Position numbers and translations under genes: made by a program
Part shown: one piece after another, positions 12,854 through 24,682 of the stretch
Layout of the letters: each line of letters begins with the position of its first letter
How positions within the stretch are numbered: position 1 is the first letter of the stretch
From: Rhabditophanes sp. KR3021
Taxonomy: Eukaryota > Nematoda > Chromadorea > Rhabditida > Alloionematidae
Direction of reading: 5' to 3'
Length of the DNA stretch: 64,000 bases
Assembly: GCA_963281155.1 (NCBI GenBank)
Contig: CAUJLY010000003.1
Span: 5,890,001-5,954,000, forward strand
Notes under the pieces: model-generated
Told to the model about the DNA's origin: nothing
What the model saw: only the letters and a program-made list of their open reading frames with translations
The model's database searches: none

Positions 12854-13453
12854 TCATTCAAAAACATAATCATTCGAAGACTTTGTTTTAATCTGCTTTT
12901 CATTTTTTAAATTAGCATCCTGTCTTTTCAGTTCCATTAGATTCTTACTCATAAGAATAGCCTTCAATTCATAATCAAAGTAATCAGCGTATCTGTTTGG
13001 ATTAAAATGAATCTTGGTTTTTCCATCATTGAACTGATCCATGACATCATCTTCCATTTTCTTGACAAATCTAAGCATCCTCAATTGATTCATTTTCTCA
13101 TCTAGATATACTTTTTGAAATTTAACTTTAAAATTTTCAAATTTGTCAATCAACATCTTCCATTCGCCAACCCTATAGTTAAACATTGTATTTTTATGGT
13201 ATTCATTTTGATGCTTTGCTTTTATGTTTTCGACAATTACATCTTCAATTGTTTTTTGGAAGCACACATATGATGATGAGTCACACACTTGTGAATTGAT
13301 GAAGAAAATAAATACACCAATAGTTAAAATTGTAGCCAACATAATAAATCTTTCCCTAGAAAGAATAGGCTTAGGTTCATGATACCCTTTTAGCAAAGGC
13401 AGATAAATAGTAGAATCTTTGTATCGATCATTTTCTGCGTAAATATAATGCAT
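12854..13453 (-). CDS. Membrane-anchored cathepsin propeptide (I29) protein without protease domain
   Basis: A single 199-aa open frame from the ATG at 13453. There is a cytoplasmic N-terminal tail, a membrane segment at about residues 37-53 with no cleavable signal, a Cys-containing spacer, then an I29 cathepsin propeptide-inhibitor domain at about 95-165. That domain shows the aromatic/Arg pattern of ERFNIN propeptides and an ELKAILM segment almost identical to the neighbouring cathepsin (ELKTILM). Translation stops about 30 residues later, before any C1A catalytic domain, and the spacer to RPL18 cannot contain one. Free I29 proteins such as CTLA-2 and Drosophila crammer inhibit cathepsins, so a membrane-bound cathepsin inhibitor is the natural guess. 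It probably arose by duplication of the gene immediately upstream. Confidence 0.75.
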   Translation of the reverse strand: MHYIYAENDRYKDSTIYLPLLKGYHEPKPILSRERFIMLATILTIGVFIFFINSQVCDSSSYVCFQKTIEDVIVENIKAKHQNEYHKNTMFNYRVGEWKMLIDKFENFKVKFQKVYLDEKMNQLRMLRFVKKMEDDVMDQFNDGKTKIHFNPNRYADYFDYELKAILMSKNLMELKRQDANLKNEKQIKTKSSNDYVFE

Positions 13454-13698
13454 GGTGAGAGAAAAAATAATTATTAATTTCTTGTTTTATACTTTTTATT
13501 TAGAACGTATGATAAATCAACAATTTCGACATATGATAGTTAGTGAATCTTATGGATGGTTTAATAGTTACTACTTAATCACGTGACGTTTTTTATGTAA
13601 TTAATTATATTAGGTAAAAATAAACTGTCATAAAATACAAAAGAGTTAAATGATGTAGAAAACTTAATGTATTCATTGAAAGACATAATTGATAAGAA

Positions 13699-14910
13699 TT
13701 ACTTTTTGACAGTTACACCGCAAGCATATTCAGCAATACCACAGGAATTCGCACCTCTTCTCCATTTGACATAGCCATCTTCTCCAAACGATGTTGACCA
13801 ACTATTTTTGACAATCCAATAATCTTTTCCATTTTCATTTCCATATCCGACAACATCAAGTGCATGAAGGCCTACTGACTTACCACGGCAATCAGATCCT
13901 GATGGATCGAAAACTCCTTTCTTATAAGCAAATAATTCTCGAGTTACAGCGACTATAATTGAGAATGGACCAATTTGACGCAATGATTGCGCCATTGAAC
14001 CTTCATTTTGAGGAATGTGATATGCATGATCTACAAATACACGGGCACCATCTACATGTCTACATGTTCCCCTTCTACCTTCATATTTATAATCATCTTC
14101 ACTAACTACACCATGTTTTTGCATGTAAGTAAGCAATGCATAGGGATAACTTCCGCTACATCCATGGTTTGATAAATCACAGTCAATTAACTCTTGCTTG
14201 CTGAGAGTTACCAATTTATGACCAGCAATGGCATTCATACTTTCAACGACTCCAACAGCTGAGAAGTAACCGCACGATCCACAATTTCCTTGATTTGCAA
14301 CAGGTCCAACCACTCCTTTTGTACGCCAATCGAAATCTATGCCATTAAAATAATTTTCTGATAGGTTGGCCATTCTTAATGTTGGGGGGAGATTCTTCTT
14401 AAATTCTTGAAATTGTTCCTTCTTCATAAGGATTGTTTTTAATTCATCATCAGACCAATCTGAAAAATGGTTCAATTCAAAGACAGCGTCACCATCACTA
14501 GCACCGATTGCAAATAAATGTTGATAACTACGAACAAAGTTGTGGAATCTTAAATTATTTGTTTCTTCATCTGGATAGACTTTATTAAACTGGTTCTTAT
14601 ATTGCTCAAATTTTGATTTTAACAATGCTAAATCCTCGGGCATATACATTAATTGATTGCCAGTTGTTTTAGTAAAAAACTTAATGTAAATCAAAAAGAC
14701 ACAAATTGAAAGTGTTAAAGCTAAACAGAAAGGAACTAAACTTGATTTGTTAAAATAAGTCCTAGCTTTCTTTGGCTTAGACTCATCAACTAATGGTCTA
14801 TAGATAGACTTGAAGGAAGCATATGGTGTTTTATCATAATACTGGGAATCTTTATCAGCGTAGGGAATATTTGGATACTGGTCAACATCTTTAGTAATAG
14901 AAGAAGCCAT
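13699..14910 (-). CDS. Type II membrane-anchored cathepsin L-like cysteine protease
   Basis: A single 403-aa exon from the ATG at 14910. Residues 1-56 form a Tyr/Lys-rich cytoplasmic tail, and 57-79 a membrane segment acting as uncleaved signal anchor. The I29 propeptide covers about 93-160 and the papain-like C1A domain about 193-400. The catalytic residues are present: Cys213 in NQGNCGSC, His349 in GLHALDVVGYG and Asn369 in KNSW; the oxyanion Gln207 is also there. The nearly invariant Trp after the catalytic Cys is Gly214. The protein should be made as a luminal or extracellular zymogen held in the membrane, and is the only complete catalytic triad among the cathepsin-like genes in the window. 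No intron is seen. Confidence 0.85.
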   Translation of the reverse strand: MASSITKDVDQYPNIPYADKDSQYYDKTPYASFKSIYRPLVDESKPKKARTYFNKSSLVPFCLALTLSICVFLIYIKFFTKTTGNQLMYMPEDLALLKSKFEQYKNQFNKVYPDEETNNLRFHNFVRSYQHLFAIGASDGDAVFELNHFSDWSDDELKTILMKKEQFQEFKKNLPPTLRMANLSENYFNGIDFDWRTKGVVGPVANQGNCGSCGYFSAVGVVESMNAIAGHKLVTLSKQELIDCDLSNHGCSGSYPYALLTYMQKHGVVSEDDYKYEGRRGTCRHVDGARVFVDHAYHIPQNEGSMAQSLRQIGPFSIIVAVTRELFAYKKGVFDPSGSDCRGKSVGLHALDVVGYGNENGKDYWIVKNSWSTSFGEDGYVKWRRGANSCGIAEYACGVTVKK

Positions 14911-15423
14911 TTTTCAAAATGATATAAAATTTCATTTTTTTCAATTGTTAAATACGAAAAAATGACTAATAAAGTGGACATTCTAATTGAAAATTTAAAA
15001 GAATAATGGCAAACTATTTGCAATTAGTCATGATACCTTAATAAACAAGGTTAAAAATCTTGTTTTTTTATATGAATAGTGAATAATTATTTGCATCATT
15101 AACATTATGTTAACAAACAAAGTTAACAAATTATGTTTCTATAGTAGTAATGATATTTCTTTCTACTATTGTCTTATTTATTTATTATCTTATTAGTCGT
15201 TTGAAATTATTAAATAATAAAGTTAATATTAACATTTATTTTCAGTTTTTATTAGTTATTTTTAGATCCACCTTAGAAATACACAAACAAAGTATTACCA
15301 CAAACGTTTTGAGTCATAAAAAATAGAGTAATAATTTGATCATAATATTCAAATTGTGTGATCTTAAAATTATTTAAAAGAGACTGGTTTTCAATTATTC
15401 ACTCACTCTTATGCGCCACAATT
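14911..15423. other. Spacer upstream of the membrane cathepsin
   Basis: AT-rich divergent spacer between the minus-strand cathepsin and a plus-strand candidate small gene. No box or repeat stands out. Confidence 0.4.
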
Positions 15424-15737
15424 ATGTTTACAACTGACTGGGACAATTTACCTCCAACCTCTGCAAACGTAAACTCCAATCTTTTTGACAATTCTCTAAT
15501 AAAATCACTGAACTTAGAGGGAACTTCCGAAAAAGAAGAATCAGCACCAGTGTCAGTTTCAGAAGCAGCCTCAGATCCTCAATGTTATCCTCAGTTTCCT
15601 CAATAATTCCCCCCGATTGCTCAATGACATCCTCAGTATCCATTTCTGAAGTAGAACCCGCTAACTCATTTCAAAAAACCAAAAAGGAATCTCAATACAA
15701 ATCCGAAACTGCCAACTCTTCTATTAGAAGTAGGTAA
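15424..15737 (+). CDS. Candidate small Ser-rich protein, unknown
   Basis: An ATG-started frame (15424) rich in Ser/Asn/Glu switches to a second frame that stays open to a stop at 15735. A 53-bp GT-AG intron (15584-15636, weak donor GTTATC, C-rich acceptor) joins them in frame for about 86 aa, low complexity with a Lys/Ser-rich C-terminus. Coding potential is suggested by base composition rather than by homology. AATAAA follows near 15824. No domain is recognised and the gene model is tentative. Confidence 0.35.
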
Positions 15738-16153
15738 AAGACTTATCTTCAAAATAACAGAAAAGGACTGTATGTTTATACTTATTTGCTATATGTAGAT
15801 TTTTTAATGTAATGAAATGATGTAATAAAATTATTTTATGTTTTTACTCCATTGGTTCTATTAACTAATATATCAACATTTTTTTACAATACGGCCGTGA
15901 ATTATAATTTACCTACTGATTTGCAATTAAATTATAATAATCGTGATAACATATTTTGTAAGAAACGGTGGAATTAATCATTTATGTGTTGATGATGAAA
16001 ATAATGCTAATATAAAAATAATGTTTAACAAGAAAATTTGCTTAACCTCGTAGTAGGTATTTTATTATTAAAAAGACAACTATGTAATATTATAACAAAT
16101 TAACAATCTCGACTAATGAAACTTTTGTGCGATGTTTCCCATTGTTAAAAAAT
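15738..16153. other. Intergenic spacer
   Basis: AT-rich convergent spacer with a poly(A)-like AATAAA near 15824 for the plus-strand candidate. Nothing else is seen. Confidence 0.45.
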
Positions 16154-17023
16154 CTATTTTCTCTTAGCCATAAACTTCACAACATCGAAATCAGTATCAA
16201 TAATCTGAGTAGGGCTATAATATGGCTTTTCTTCCGTCAAACCTTGATTGAGCAGTGTTTTCTTATCCACTTTGGCAGTTGTAGAAGAAGGATACAAAAC
16301 TTGTCTAGAATCATCAGAGGAAATATGGCAAATTTTACCCAACATAGGCACAATATATTGTTTGTTGACCACAGCATAAAATCTAACCAACTTAGCTTCA
16401 ATTTCAAAGTTAGGGCCACTGATATCCTTATTGGCAAGATACAAACAATCATCCTTAACGTCAATTCCACTTGATCTAAGAGAGCTTTTCAAAATTCCAC
16501 TATCCAAGGTCCAGCTATTGTCCATTGAAACGTTGATTGGGATGATACGTGAAGAAAGATCTCGCCCAAGCTTGATATATTCATAAGGAATACGAATTCT
16601 TTTGGCAAGTTCATCCTTCATTTCTTCCTTCAACTTGGCGTAATATTCTAAATCAAAGGGAGAGGCGTAGGATGCTTTGCCAGTCAGCAAAAGATCTGAT
16701 CTAGCTTTGGTTCTATTAACTGTGACGACATCAAATTGGTGGCCTAATCCTTCAATATCTTGCAGTAAGATTACTTTAATATCCCCAGCAGATTTAGTCA
16801 GTTTATTTTCAAGAACTTCATAACGCTGCAGTTCTGGTAGCTCATTTGGATTGCGTTGCAAACAGCCAGGTAAAGTTGCTTCTGGTACAACTACTCTTTT
16901 TAAAACCCACGTATTCTGGAATTAGGGATTAATTAAGGCAATTTAGTCAAATTAACTTACTCTGATGAAAGCGTTGTTTACAACCCCATTTTTAAAAGCT
17001 TTCAATAATATATTTGAATTCAT
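16154..17023 (-). CDS. MRPL9: Mitochondrial ribosomal protein bL9m
   Basis: Exons 17023..16961 and 16915..16154 join in phase 0 across a 45-bp GTAAGT intron to give 274 aa. The N-terminus is basic, as for mitochondrial import. The bL9 N-domain is clear: IKVILLQDIEGLG followed by the DVVTVNRTKARSDLL segment and a KASYASP stretch, matching the L9 pattern of an EGLG loop and conserved basic residues. The rest is the poorly conserved mitochondrial extension. It belongs to the mitochondrial large ribosomal subunit. A TTTTCAG site sits 2 nt before the ATG, which suggests trans-splicing. Confidence 0.9.
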
Positions 17024-17025
17024 TT

Positions 17026-17032
17026 CTGAAAA
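17026..17032 (-). promoter_or_regulatory. Probable trans-splice acceptor of MRPL9
   Basis: TTTTCAG ends only 2 nt upstream of the MRPL9 start codon. There is no room for a normal 5'-UTR exon boundary carrying coding sequence, so the site most likely receives a spliced leader. Confidence 0.5.
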
Positions 17033-17236
17033 GATAAGCCAGTTTTTAAAATTGTTATAAGATGAACGAAACTAGGTGACGACATTTCAATTTTATTCGT
17101 TGCGAGATTAGAAGTTGAATTTAAATTGTTCTAGCAATTTACATACATATTTATTTGGCAAAGAAAGAAGATAAACAACAAGAAATTGAGCAATAATTTA
17201 TTAATATTTGTGAATAACAAATGTAACCATCATACG

Positions 17237-17852
17237 CTAATTATAATTAGCCCAATTTTGCAAACAACGGCTTTTTGTTTGGGACATTTCTTTTTCGACT
17301 TCTTGTGTAGTACTAGCTTTGCGTTTAATTTTATGAGGCTCTTGAATTGGTTCTATTACTTCTAATTTACATTCAATCAAAATAGACACCCATTTTATAA
17401 TTTTAGAATGATCAGTTTTTAAAATGTCCAAGATATTTCTTTTTTAATTTTCTTATTTGTGGTCATTGCTTTATTGCTTGTAATCGCAACACCATCCTTT
17501 ATTGTCTTGAGCTCCTTTTTAATTTCTTTATTTAATGAATAATCAGGAAAATTTGCATTTATACTGCTTTCTTCAAACCAAAACTTCTTTCTTGCTACTG
17601 TCTCGATAATTCTTAGTATCTTCCTCTGAACAACTGATGCCTCAAATAAGCATTGGCTGCGTTCATCACAACCAATCTCGTCTTAGATTTGTTTTTAAAG
17701 TTACAACCAAATTTTTCTAGCACCAAAAGTAAATCCGTGTGGCTTAATTTAGTTTGAATAAAATCTGACGGATTTGAAAGAGTCAAAGGCTCGGCAAATG
17801 AATATCCTGGTTTTTTTGCAATGAATCTTTGAAAACTAGAGTAGATAGGCAT
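17237..17852 (-). pseudogene. Unknown protein gene split over three frames
   Basis: An ATG at 17852 opens 79 codons, then coding character continues in two further frames to a stop at 17237. Each switch needs one extra base, the first near 17613-17624 in GGAAG and the second near 17430-17445 at an A6 run. With both bases added, the length becomes 618 nt, a multiple of three, for 205 aa. That fits two undercalled homopolymer bases as well as a real pseudogene. The predicted protein is basic, with a Lys-rich middle and a possible SAP-like helix pair near residues 30-60. No family is recognised with confidence. No GT-AG introns fit the frame changes. Confidence 0.4.
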
Positions 17853-20800
17853 TGTAATATTAAATTAATATGAATGAATATTTCGAAAACAACGACTTTT
17901 TATACATACGAACCTTTAGATTAAGTCGTTCATTATATCGAGGCGCACCTGTATCGGTCAAAAATGTCAACGAATCACTCCATTAGCTAATCACACCACA
18001 TGTGATATTGACCTTAAAAACATAATAGATTAAACCTAATCACATCCTTCACAAACATGATTTACAAAATCGTCATTCAATCCATTGTGCATCAATTAAT
18101 TTGTTTTGCCGATAACAAGATTTCACCAAAATAAATATCACATTTCAAGGAAATTCAACAAAACATATCTTCAACACAAAAATGAATGAAAATAAATATC
18201 TCTGTTTGTACTTAATTATATGTTGACTTCAAGTTTAATCCTTTCCTTTAAGGATTATATTTTTCAAACGATGGCAAAACATTATTTTTAATATAAATAC
18301 CATAATATTTAATATTCTTTGTCAGAGACACCTACCTCCATTTAGTCATTATGAGTATTGCTTTTTTGTTTTTACCAGGCTAATAAGTTCATTTTTTGCA
18401 GAAAAATAACTTTCAGCATATTTCTCTACCCAAACATAATTCAAGTAAATAATATGATAAGGTTTTTGGAATTGTAAATTTAGTTTATGCAGAAGCTACA
18501 TTTATAATTTGATATCACATCTGCATTATCTCTGTGTATAATGCACTTTTATCAATTATTATAAACAAAAAATATTTTACAAAGATTCATTGTGGTGCAT
18601 CAAATTCCAGCCTTTACTTGTTTATAGGTAAAATGACTGAATACCTTTTTTGTTTTGTCAATAACAAACACTCACCCACAATCTTTTGGATGCCATTCCA
18701 AAATTACTCTACACACCCTCCATTGCATGTGCCACATTACCTTATATTTTATTTAGTCATTTAGCTAAAACCTTAAACGGTCTTTTTAAAACAAAATTCT
18801 GTTTATAAAAAGGACATATGAGATGGCCATATTTTATACATATGTGTATATTTAATGCAAATATAATATTAATTTTTTGCCACTTTTCTTTCTTTATTTA
18901 TTTATCAGGTTTAGAATGTCATTTGGTGTGCATTGTGTGTGGAGATATTTGATGTTGAATCAAATCAAACTCTGATCATTATACTCCTTCATTTAGAGTT
19001 TTATATTTTGTGGTATTTTAAAGGTAAGGGTGATTCATGTGAAGATGATGCATGTTTGCCTATTTTTAACAAAATATTACAAAAAAATCATTTGATCAAG
19101 TGGTAGTAACATTTTTTGTTGTAAAAAAGTTGATTCGTTAACCTTAAAACAAACAAAGTGAGATTGTGATAACATAACCCTGGTTCGGTTAATTGAATGC
19201 AAGGAGCCGTTTAATTTTTGTTACCAGCAAAATCATATACAGAAAAGGCGATTTATACGTCACCTTCCGTCTTATTTTACTTCTTCATAGATAGCATAAT
19301 AATACCATGCACCACTCCATCGCCCATCCCTTCTTTATTTTGCCTTATCAATATGCATTGTCGTCCCTTGTCATATCGTCAATGCTGCATCATCATATAC
19401 TCTTATTTTCATATTATAACATTACCCATCCTTTTTAATCACTCTATTAATTAACTATAAATATAAGAGTAAACGCCAACGGTCCTTTTCTTTTTTGCCC
19501 AGACATTAAAGCTTTGATATTGTAGATGATATTACAGTTTCTTTATCACATATTTTTCGTCACCAACAAATATCTTCATCAAATGGAAGTTGATAAAAAA
19601 TAGCCCACACCTTATCACCAAACTTACCCTTTTCCTTGATCTTCTATTTTTCCATTATTCACAATGACTGCTTCGAACTCATTTATCAAAATATTATGAT
19701 TATGCTTATTATTAGCAATTGAGTATTAAAAAATTAAAATGGTAATATTGTATAACGTTAATAATGAGTATGCTTTAAATCATTTGTCAAATATACACAC
19801 ACAAACTAACCCCTCTTAGTGAAAGATTTGCTTGTAAAAAGTTTTAAGTTTAAACTGATAAAAAAATTGGAAACATTATATACTAAGCGATAATAGTTGT
19901 TTTAAACGAGAAACTCTTGATATGTCACTGAATTCCAAGTCTCGGTGGTGTGCTCTTTATATGTACATAATAATTTTTCTTTTTTTAAGCGACAACGGCT
20001 ATATTCTGCACCATGTGACAACTTTATGGGGAGTTTTTGAGTTTTAAATAACTAACTTTATTCAACATTTTGATGTACTTTAAGCGCCTTTAAATGGTAT
20101 CCTTTCTAGCAAAGAGATGGTTTATTAATTAGTGATGCCTAGTTTCGCTTTGATTCAATGTGGATGCGTATGTGCATCTAGTCTAGAGAAAAAACCATTT
20201 ACCTCCAAACAAAGGACACCTTTAGTTTTGTTCTTAATTTTAATATTCTTTATGAATTATAAAAAGTAACTAATGTAAGCTAATTTATTAGAGCTATGGG
20301 AATATTAAAACATCCACTAAATGGTACAGAAATAATGTATGGATGCTATAATAAAACATAACCATCTAATAATAAGCCATATAAAGTTTTTGGATCTCCA
20401 AAAGTCAATCCAATAAAACAAATTTTAAAAGGACCTTTTCCTCTTGACAGTTATTTATACTCTAAAAGTCAAAGTTATTTATAAACAAGTAAACGTGGTT
20501 TGATCTGGGCCCCAGCTGACAACGTTCCTCAATCATTTCTTCTATATCCTCTACCCACCAACTTACTTTCTATTATAACTTGCTGTTTGTACTTTTTTAT
20601 ATTGATATATTGAAATGTTTATTTATACTTCTTTTGGTGGTTCAATGGTGTTCCCGTTGACTAATAATCTAAGAGTATTGTCTTATTTTTAGCTTTATTT
20701 AGCCATTAGATGTCTGTGGTAAAGGCATGTTTTTATGTTGTATTTTACTGTGTTTCTTGTTTTTACACCTATAGTTGTTTGTTTATCCAGTTAGTTAAGT

Positions 20801-22699
20801 TTATAAATATGTATCCGATGTCTGAAACACTTCCTATGTCAATTATAAGGAACTCCATATGCAAAGAATTTTTTATAGTCACATTCAAACAAAAATATCT
20901 AACCATCTAAAGTCATGTTTAGTAGTATTTTAACCAACGCATACAACAGAAAAATGAATGTTTTTATCCAGGAAACATAATTGTTTAACACAACTTTTTG
21001 ATATTATTAATACATATCTCTAGTAATAGAAGATAGATGTTAGTAGATATTTGTGTGATATACACTAAATTAACTAATCTTACACTTCTCTCACTTTTGT
21101 TTCTCTTATCTCAGTTAATTCTTGACACACACAAGCCAATAAATATGAAATTGTTTGACTGACTGTGCTTCACACACACCCAGCCATCTAAACTTTAATG
21201 TTGTCAAAAAAAGAGAAACAGACACGAAAAATAGAAGTATGCTTTTATTTTAAACATGCTTCCACAATCGATCTCTTGGTGGTGACTAAAAAAATAAATA
21301 TAGAATGTTATTTGTAGGGAAGATAAAAAATATTGAGATACAATGGCCAACAAATGATAATGACGATGATGGTGTGGCGACAAAAGATATAAGTGCAAAT
21401 TGATGATCATCTTCTCACTTTATTAACAAATGACGTTTTATTGCTCCATTTTTTGTTTGTTTGTAAAGTTGTTTCCTTCAATATATTTTAACCAATTCTT
21501 CAAGGATTTCTCCCTTTTCCTGCCAAATCAAAGGCCAAAACAAGATAGGTGGCGTGACGTAGGTAGGATATTGCTTTCTAAAAGATGCTCCATAAAAATA
21601 TTTGCGCCAACCATATCAAAGATACTATTAATCCGGACAAAAAGGATTTATTATTAAGTATAAAGAGCCTTATTAAAGAAGATATAAACTAATATACACA
21701 CACCACGATAATAAATCTCCATTAAGTAAGAAGATGTTCTCGAGTTGAGACCAGGATTTGGACATCTTTTAGTTGTCTAATTTATTTATGCCTATCTCTC
21801 CTAAATCCTTCTAAGCTATCGTTCATAAAAGTGGAAAAGAAAAGATTAGCGTACATTTTTATTAAAAAGGCATTCTATTTTGACTTTTCCTTCCAATCAA
21901 GATGTCAACACCTATGATATTACTTTTATTGGACAAAATTTGGACATCACTTTTGTAAGATAGCGTTTGATACTATATTATTTCTCCTATTTTCTCCATT
22001 TTTTAATTTCATCATTTAGTAAACTGTTAACCTTTGCATATGTCTGCCTTATATAGTAGTTATACCGTTAGCCAAATAACAATTGTTTATTCAAAATAAG
22101 GTTGAATCAAAAAGCTTTATTTATATACTTAATTTATATCATTATTTATATCATTAATTTATACAATTAATTTAACTTGTATGCTTTCTAACCCTACCTT
22201 CATTTTTTTCAAAAATTCATATTCATTACCCATATGTTTGTTATTATTATCACAAACATACCTTGCTCACAGAAAACTTTTCCTACCTTGCTCACCAAAA
22301 ACTTTTCTACCTTGCTCACAAAAAACTTTTTCCTACCTTGTACCTACCCTTTTTCATTAGGCCCAAACCTTACTTTCACCTTTATTTTAGATTGCATGGA
22401 CCGGTGAAATTATTACATCGGCGACATTTGCTGAAACGTATACACACACACAACTCATACCTAAAATATATACATACATTATTATATATCTACAAAAACA
22501 AGAAAGTGTCTCAACAAACTTTTTAATCAAATTATTGCTTTTTAAATATAAACTTTACCATTAATTATATACGGATATTAGAAGTTTATAAATTAGGAAT
22601 AAGGCGTATACTCTATTTTAGGGTGAAGAGAAACTTGAGATGATGGTTAGTTTGAGGTTTCGAAAGGTTTCAATTAATCATTTTGTACTTTTTTTATAG
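17853..22699. other. Gene-poor AT-rich region upstream of CREB
   Basis: Nearly 5 kb without a supportable coding exon on either strand. Short ORFs here start at non-ATG codons or are low complexity. One small tandem repeat lies at 22.26 kb. The region may contain 5' exons or control elements of the CREB gene, whose first identified exon starts with an acceptor at 22699. Confidence 0.5.
22259..22342 (+). repeat. Short tandem repeat, about 25 bp x 3.4
   Basis: Copies begin at 22259, 22284 and 22308, with a partial fourth at 22334. Each opens TACCTTGCTCAC and continues with an A-run and CTTTT. Units are 24-26 bp and differ mainly by A/T-run length. Confidence 0.85.
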
Positions 22700-24342
22700 A
22701 ACCAAACAGTATCATTTGCCCCCTGCCCCCCAGATATGCATTCCAAAAATGGTCTTGAAGATTGTTCAGAAGATGAGGCAAAGAAAAGGAGAGAACAATT
22801 AAATAGGAGGCCTTCGTATCGTATCGGTAAGTTTCTAAATATATGTTAGTTTGAAACTTTTATAAGGTTATGTATCAAACATCATGACAAGTCTTTTATG
22901 TCATATACAAATTAATTCATTTATGCCTATATGTGCTGGTGCCCTCTATCAAATAATAGCTTCATATACAAGGTGCTTAATAAGGCTGCGCCTAGTTAGG
23001 AATAGTACAAAATATATCCAAAGTCATATAACATTACATTTATTAAGAAGAGTCTAAATTTATTAGACAGAATTTAAATTTTTGGAAAGATTATAAATTT
23101 TTTATAAAGAATATACATTTATTAATTCAGCCCTCTCATTAATAAAACGTACATAAAAATGTCAAAAGACACACCACATACACATGTCTATACAAAAGTA
23201 ATATAGAATATCCTGAAAAGTAAATTGCCCTCGCAACAGAATTAGAAGTATAGCACATGCACATAATAAGTAGTATAATTGTGCCAGGACGTGAATGGCT
23301 TCACCTAGAAGCGCAGATTAAATAAAACAAAAAATGTGATATAATATATCTTATGAAGTGCGAAGGTGTGTTTATTAGAATGCATACATTTTGAAGATTT
23401 GACACTTTGTTAGAGAGCGTAGTTGCCTTTTATATGCACTAATTTATAAGAATTTTGTTTGATACTTTTATTCATTTTTATCACTTTCTTTAAAAAATGA
23501 CTGCTAATCACATTAATGATTATATTTGTTTGTTACCTAATTTATATTATCCTAGAATGATATTGAAAGACCTAGAAACGACAAGTGAAAATTCAGACAA
23601 ACAAAATGAACTGTTAGATGATCAGGGCGTACCGAATATCAGGCCCATTTCTTCAATAAATAACATACCTATTCAGAATAATTTGAACTCAAATTTAAAT
23701 ATATCAAATCAGCAGCAACAGCAACAAATTCCTATAAAACTTGAAGCGACTTCTAACACATACACCAACTTACCCCGAATGAATGGAAACATGCTCAGCA
23801 ACGGTGAAAAGCTCACAGGCACTCTCTTAACAGCTTTATCCCCACCAACTGGCCTGTCCTCTTCTCTTCTTAATAACAACCAGGCCAACTTGATGAGTCC
23901 GATGAATTCTTCGGAACTTTTGAATCTAAAGCATATCAATGATACCATTAATTTTAATAATCATGTTGCGTCGATTGATCAGTGGTCTAGTGGTTTGATG
24001 TCTAATTACGGATCCCCACCCAATCATATGAACTCAGGACCTGCTTCGGCTTCTTCGAGTAATATGGGAATGAATGAGGGAAGTAGTGGTGGAGATGACA
24101 CGACCAAAAAGAGACAAGTCAGGTTGCAGAAGAATAGAGAAGGTAAGTGTAAAGGTTTAGTTGAAAGACACTTAATTTATTGTTTTAATTGCAGCGGCCA
24201 AAGAATGCCGTCGCAAAAAAAAGGAATATGTGAAGTGCCTGGAGCATCGCGTCACAGTCCTCGAACGTCAAAATAAGGCTTTAATAGAAGAGTTAAAAGC
24301 TCTAAAGGAATTATATTGCCAGAAGGGCAAAGAAGGCCTCTA
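22700..24342 (+). CDS. CREB: CREB-family bZIP transcription factor with KID domain
   Basis: Three exons are visible: 22700-22826 (first ATG 22736), 23556-24142 and 24195-24342, the last two joined by a 52-bp intron. The first encodes the start of the kinase-inducible domain, EDEAKKRRE followed by RRPSYR with the PKA-target Ser. The second resumes the KID (ILKDL) and a Gln/Asn/Ser-rich activation region. The last gives the CREB basic region and zipper (KECRRKKKEY, LEHRV, ALIEELKALKELYC), nearly identical to vertebrate CREB. Under the obvious donor at 22827 the first two exons do not join in frame, because TATCG is duplicated at the exon end. A different donor, an unseen exon or a sequence error must explain this. 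Isoforms starting at 23497 or 23557 would keep only part of the KID. Confidence 0.85.
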
Positions 24343-24550
24343 ATCGTCCCCACTTCCAAGGTTTCCTCTCCTTTAACTGGGAACTTATATCCTCAACTTC
24401 AATACAATCATCCTCTGTACAAATCTCTTTCTTTTTTATTATTTTTTTTGATCTGATAGAAAATATGCGTAGTACATATATTATCCTAATCATCTCTTGT
24501 CTCTTCAATATCATGGTTTTGGTTGGTATTATAATAATCTTTTGAAAGAT

Positions 24551-24556
24551 AATAAA
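24551..24556 (+). terminator. Poly(A) signal of CREB gene
   Basis: AATAAA about 210 nt downstream of the CREB stop codon, in an AT-rich tail shared with the convergent gene. Confidence 0.5.
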
Positions 24557-24682
24557 ATTTTTGATACTTAAAACAAGCTTAAGACTTTCATGTTTTCTTT
24601 ACAAAATTATTTAAAAGGAAAATTGCTTTATTTTAATTAACAGATTTAATATAAACCAGGAAGATATTACAAATAAGATACC

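Noticed and set aside
18000..22200. Mobile element in the CREB upstream desert
   Set aside because: No transposase or reverse-transcriptase motifs and no terminal inverted or direct repeats were seen by eye.
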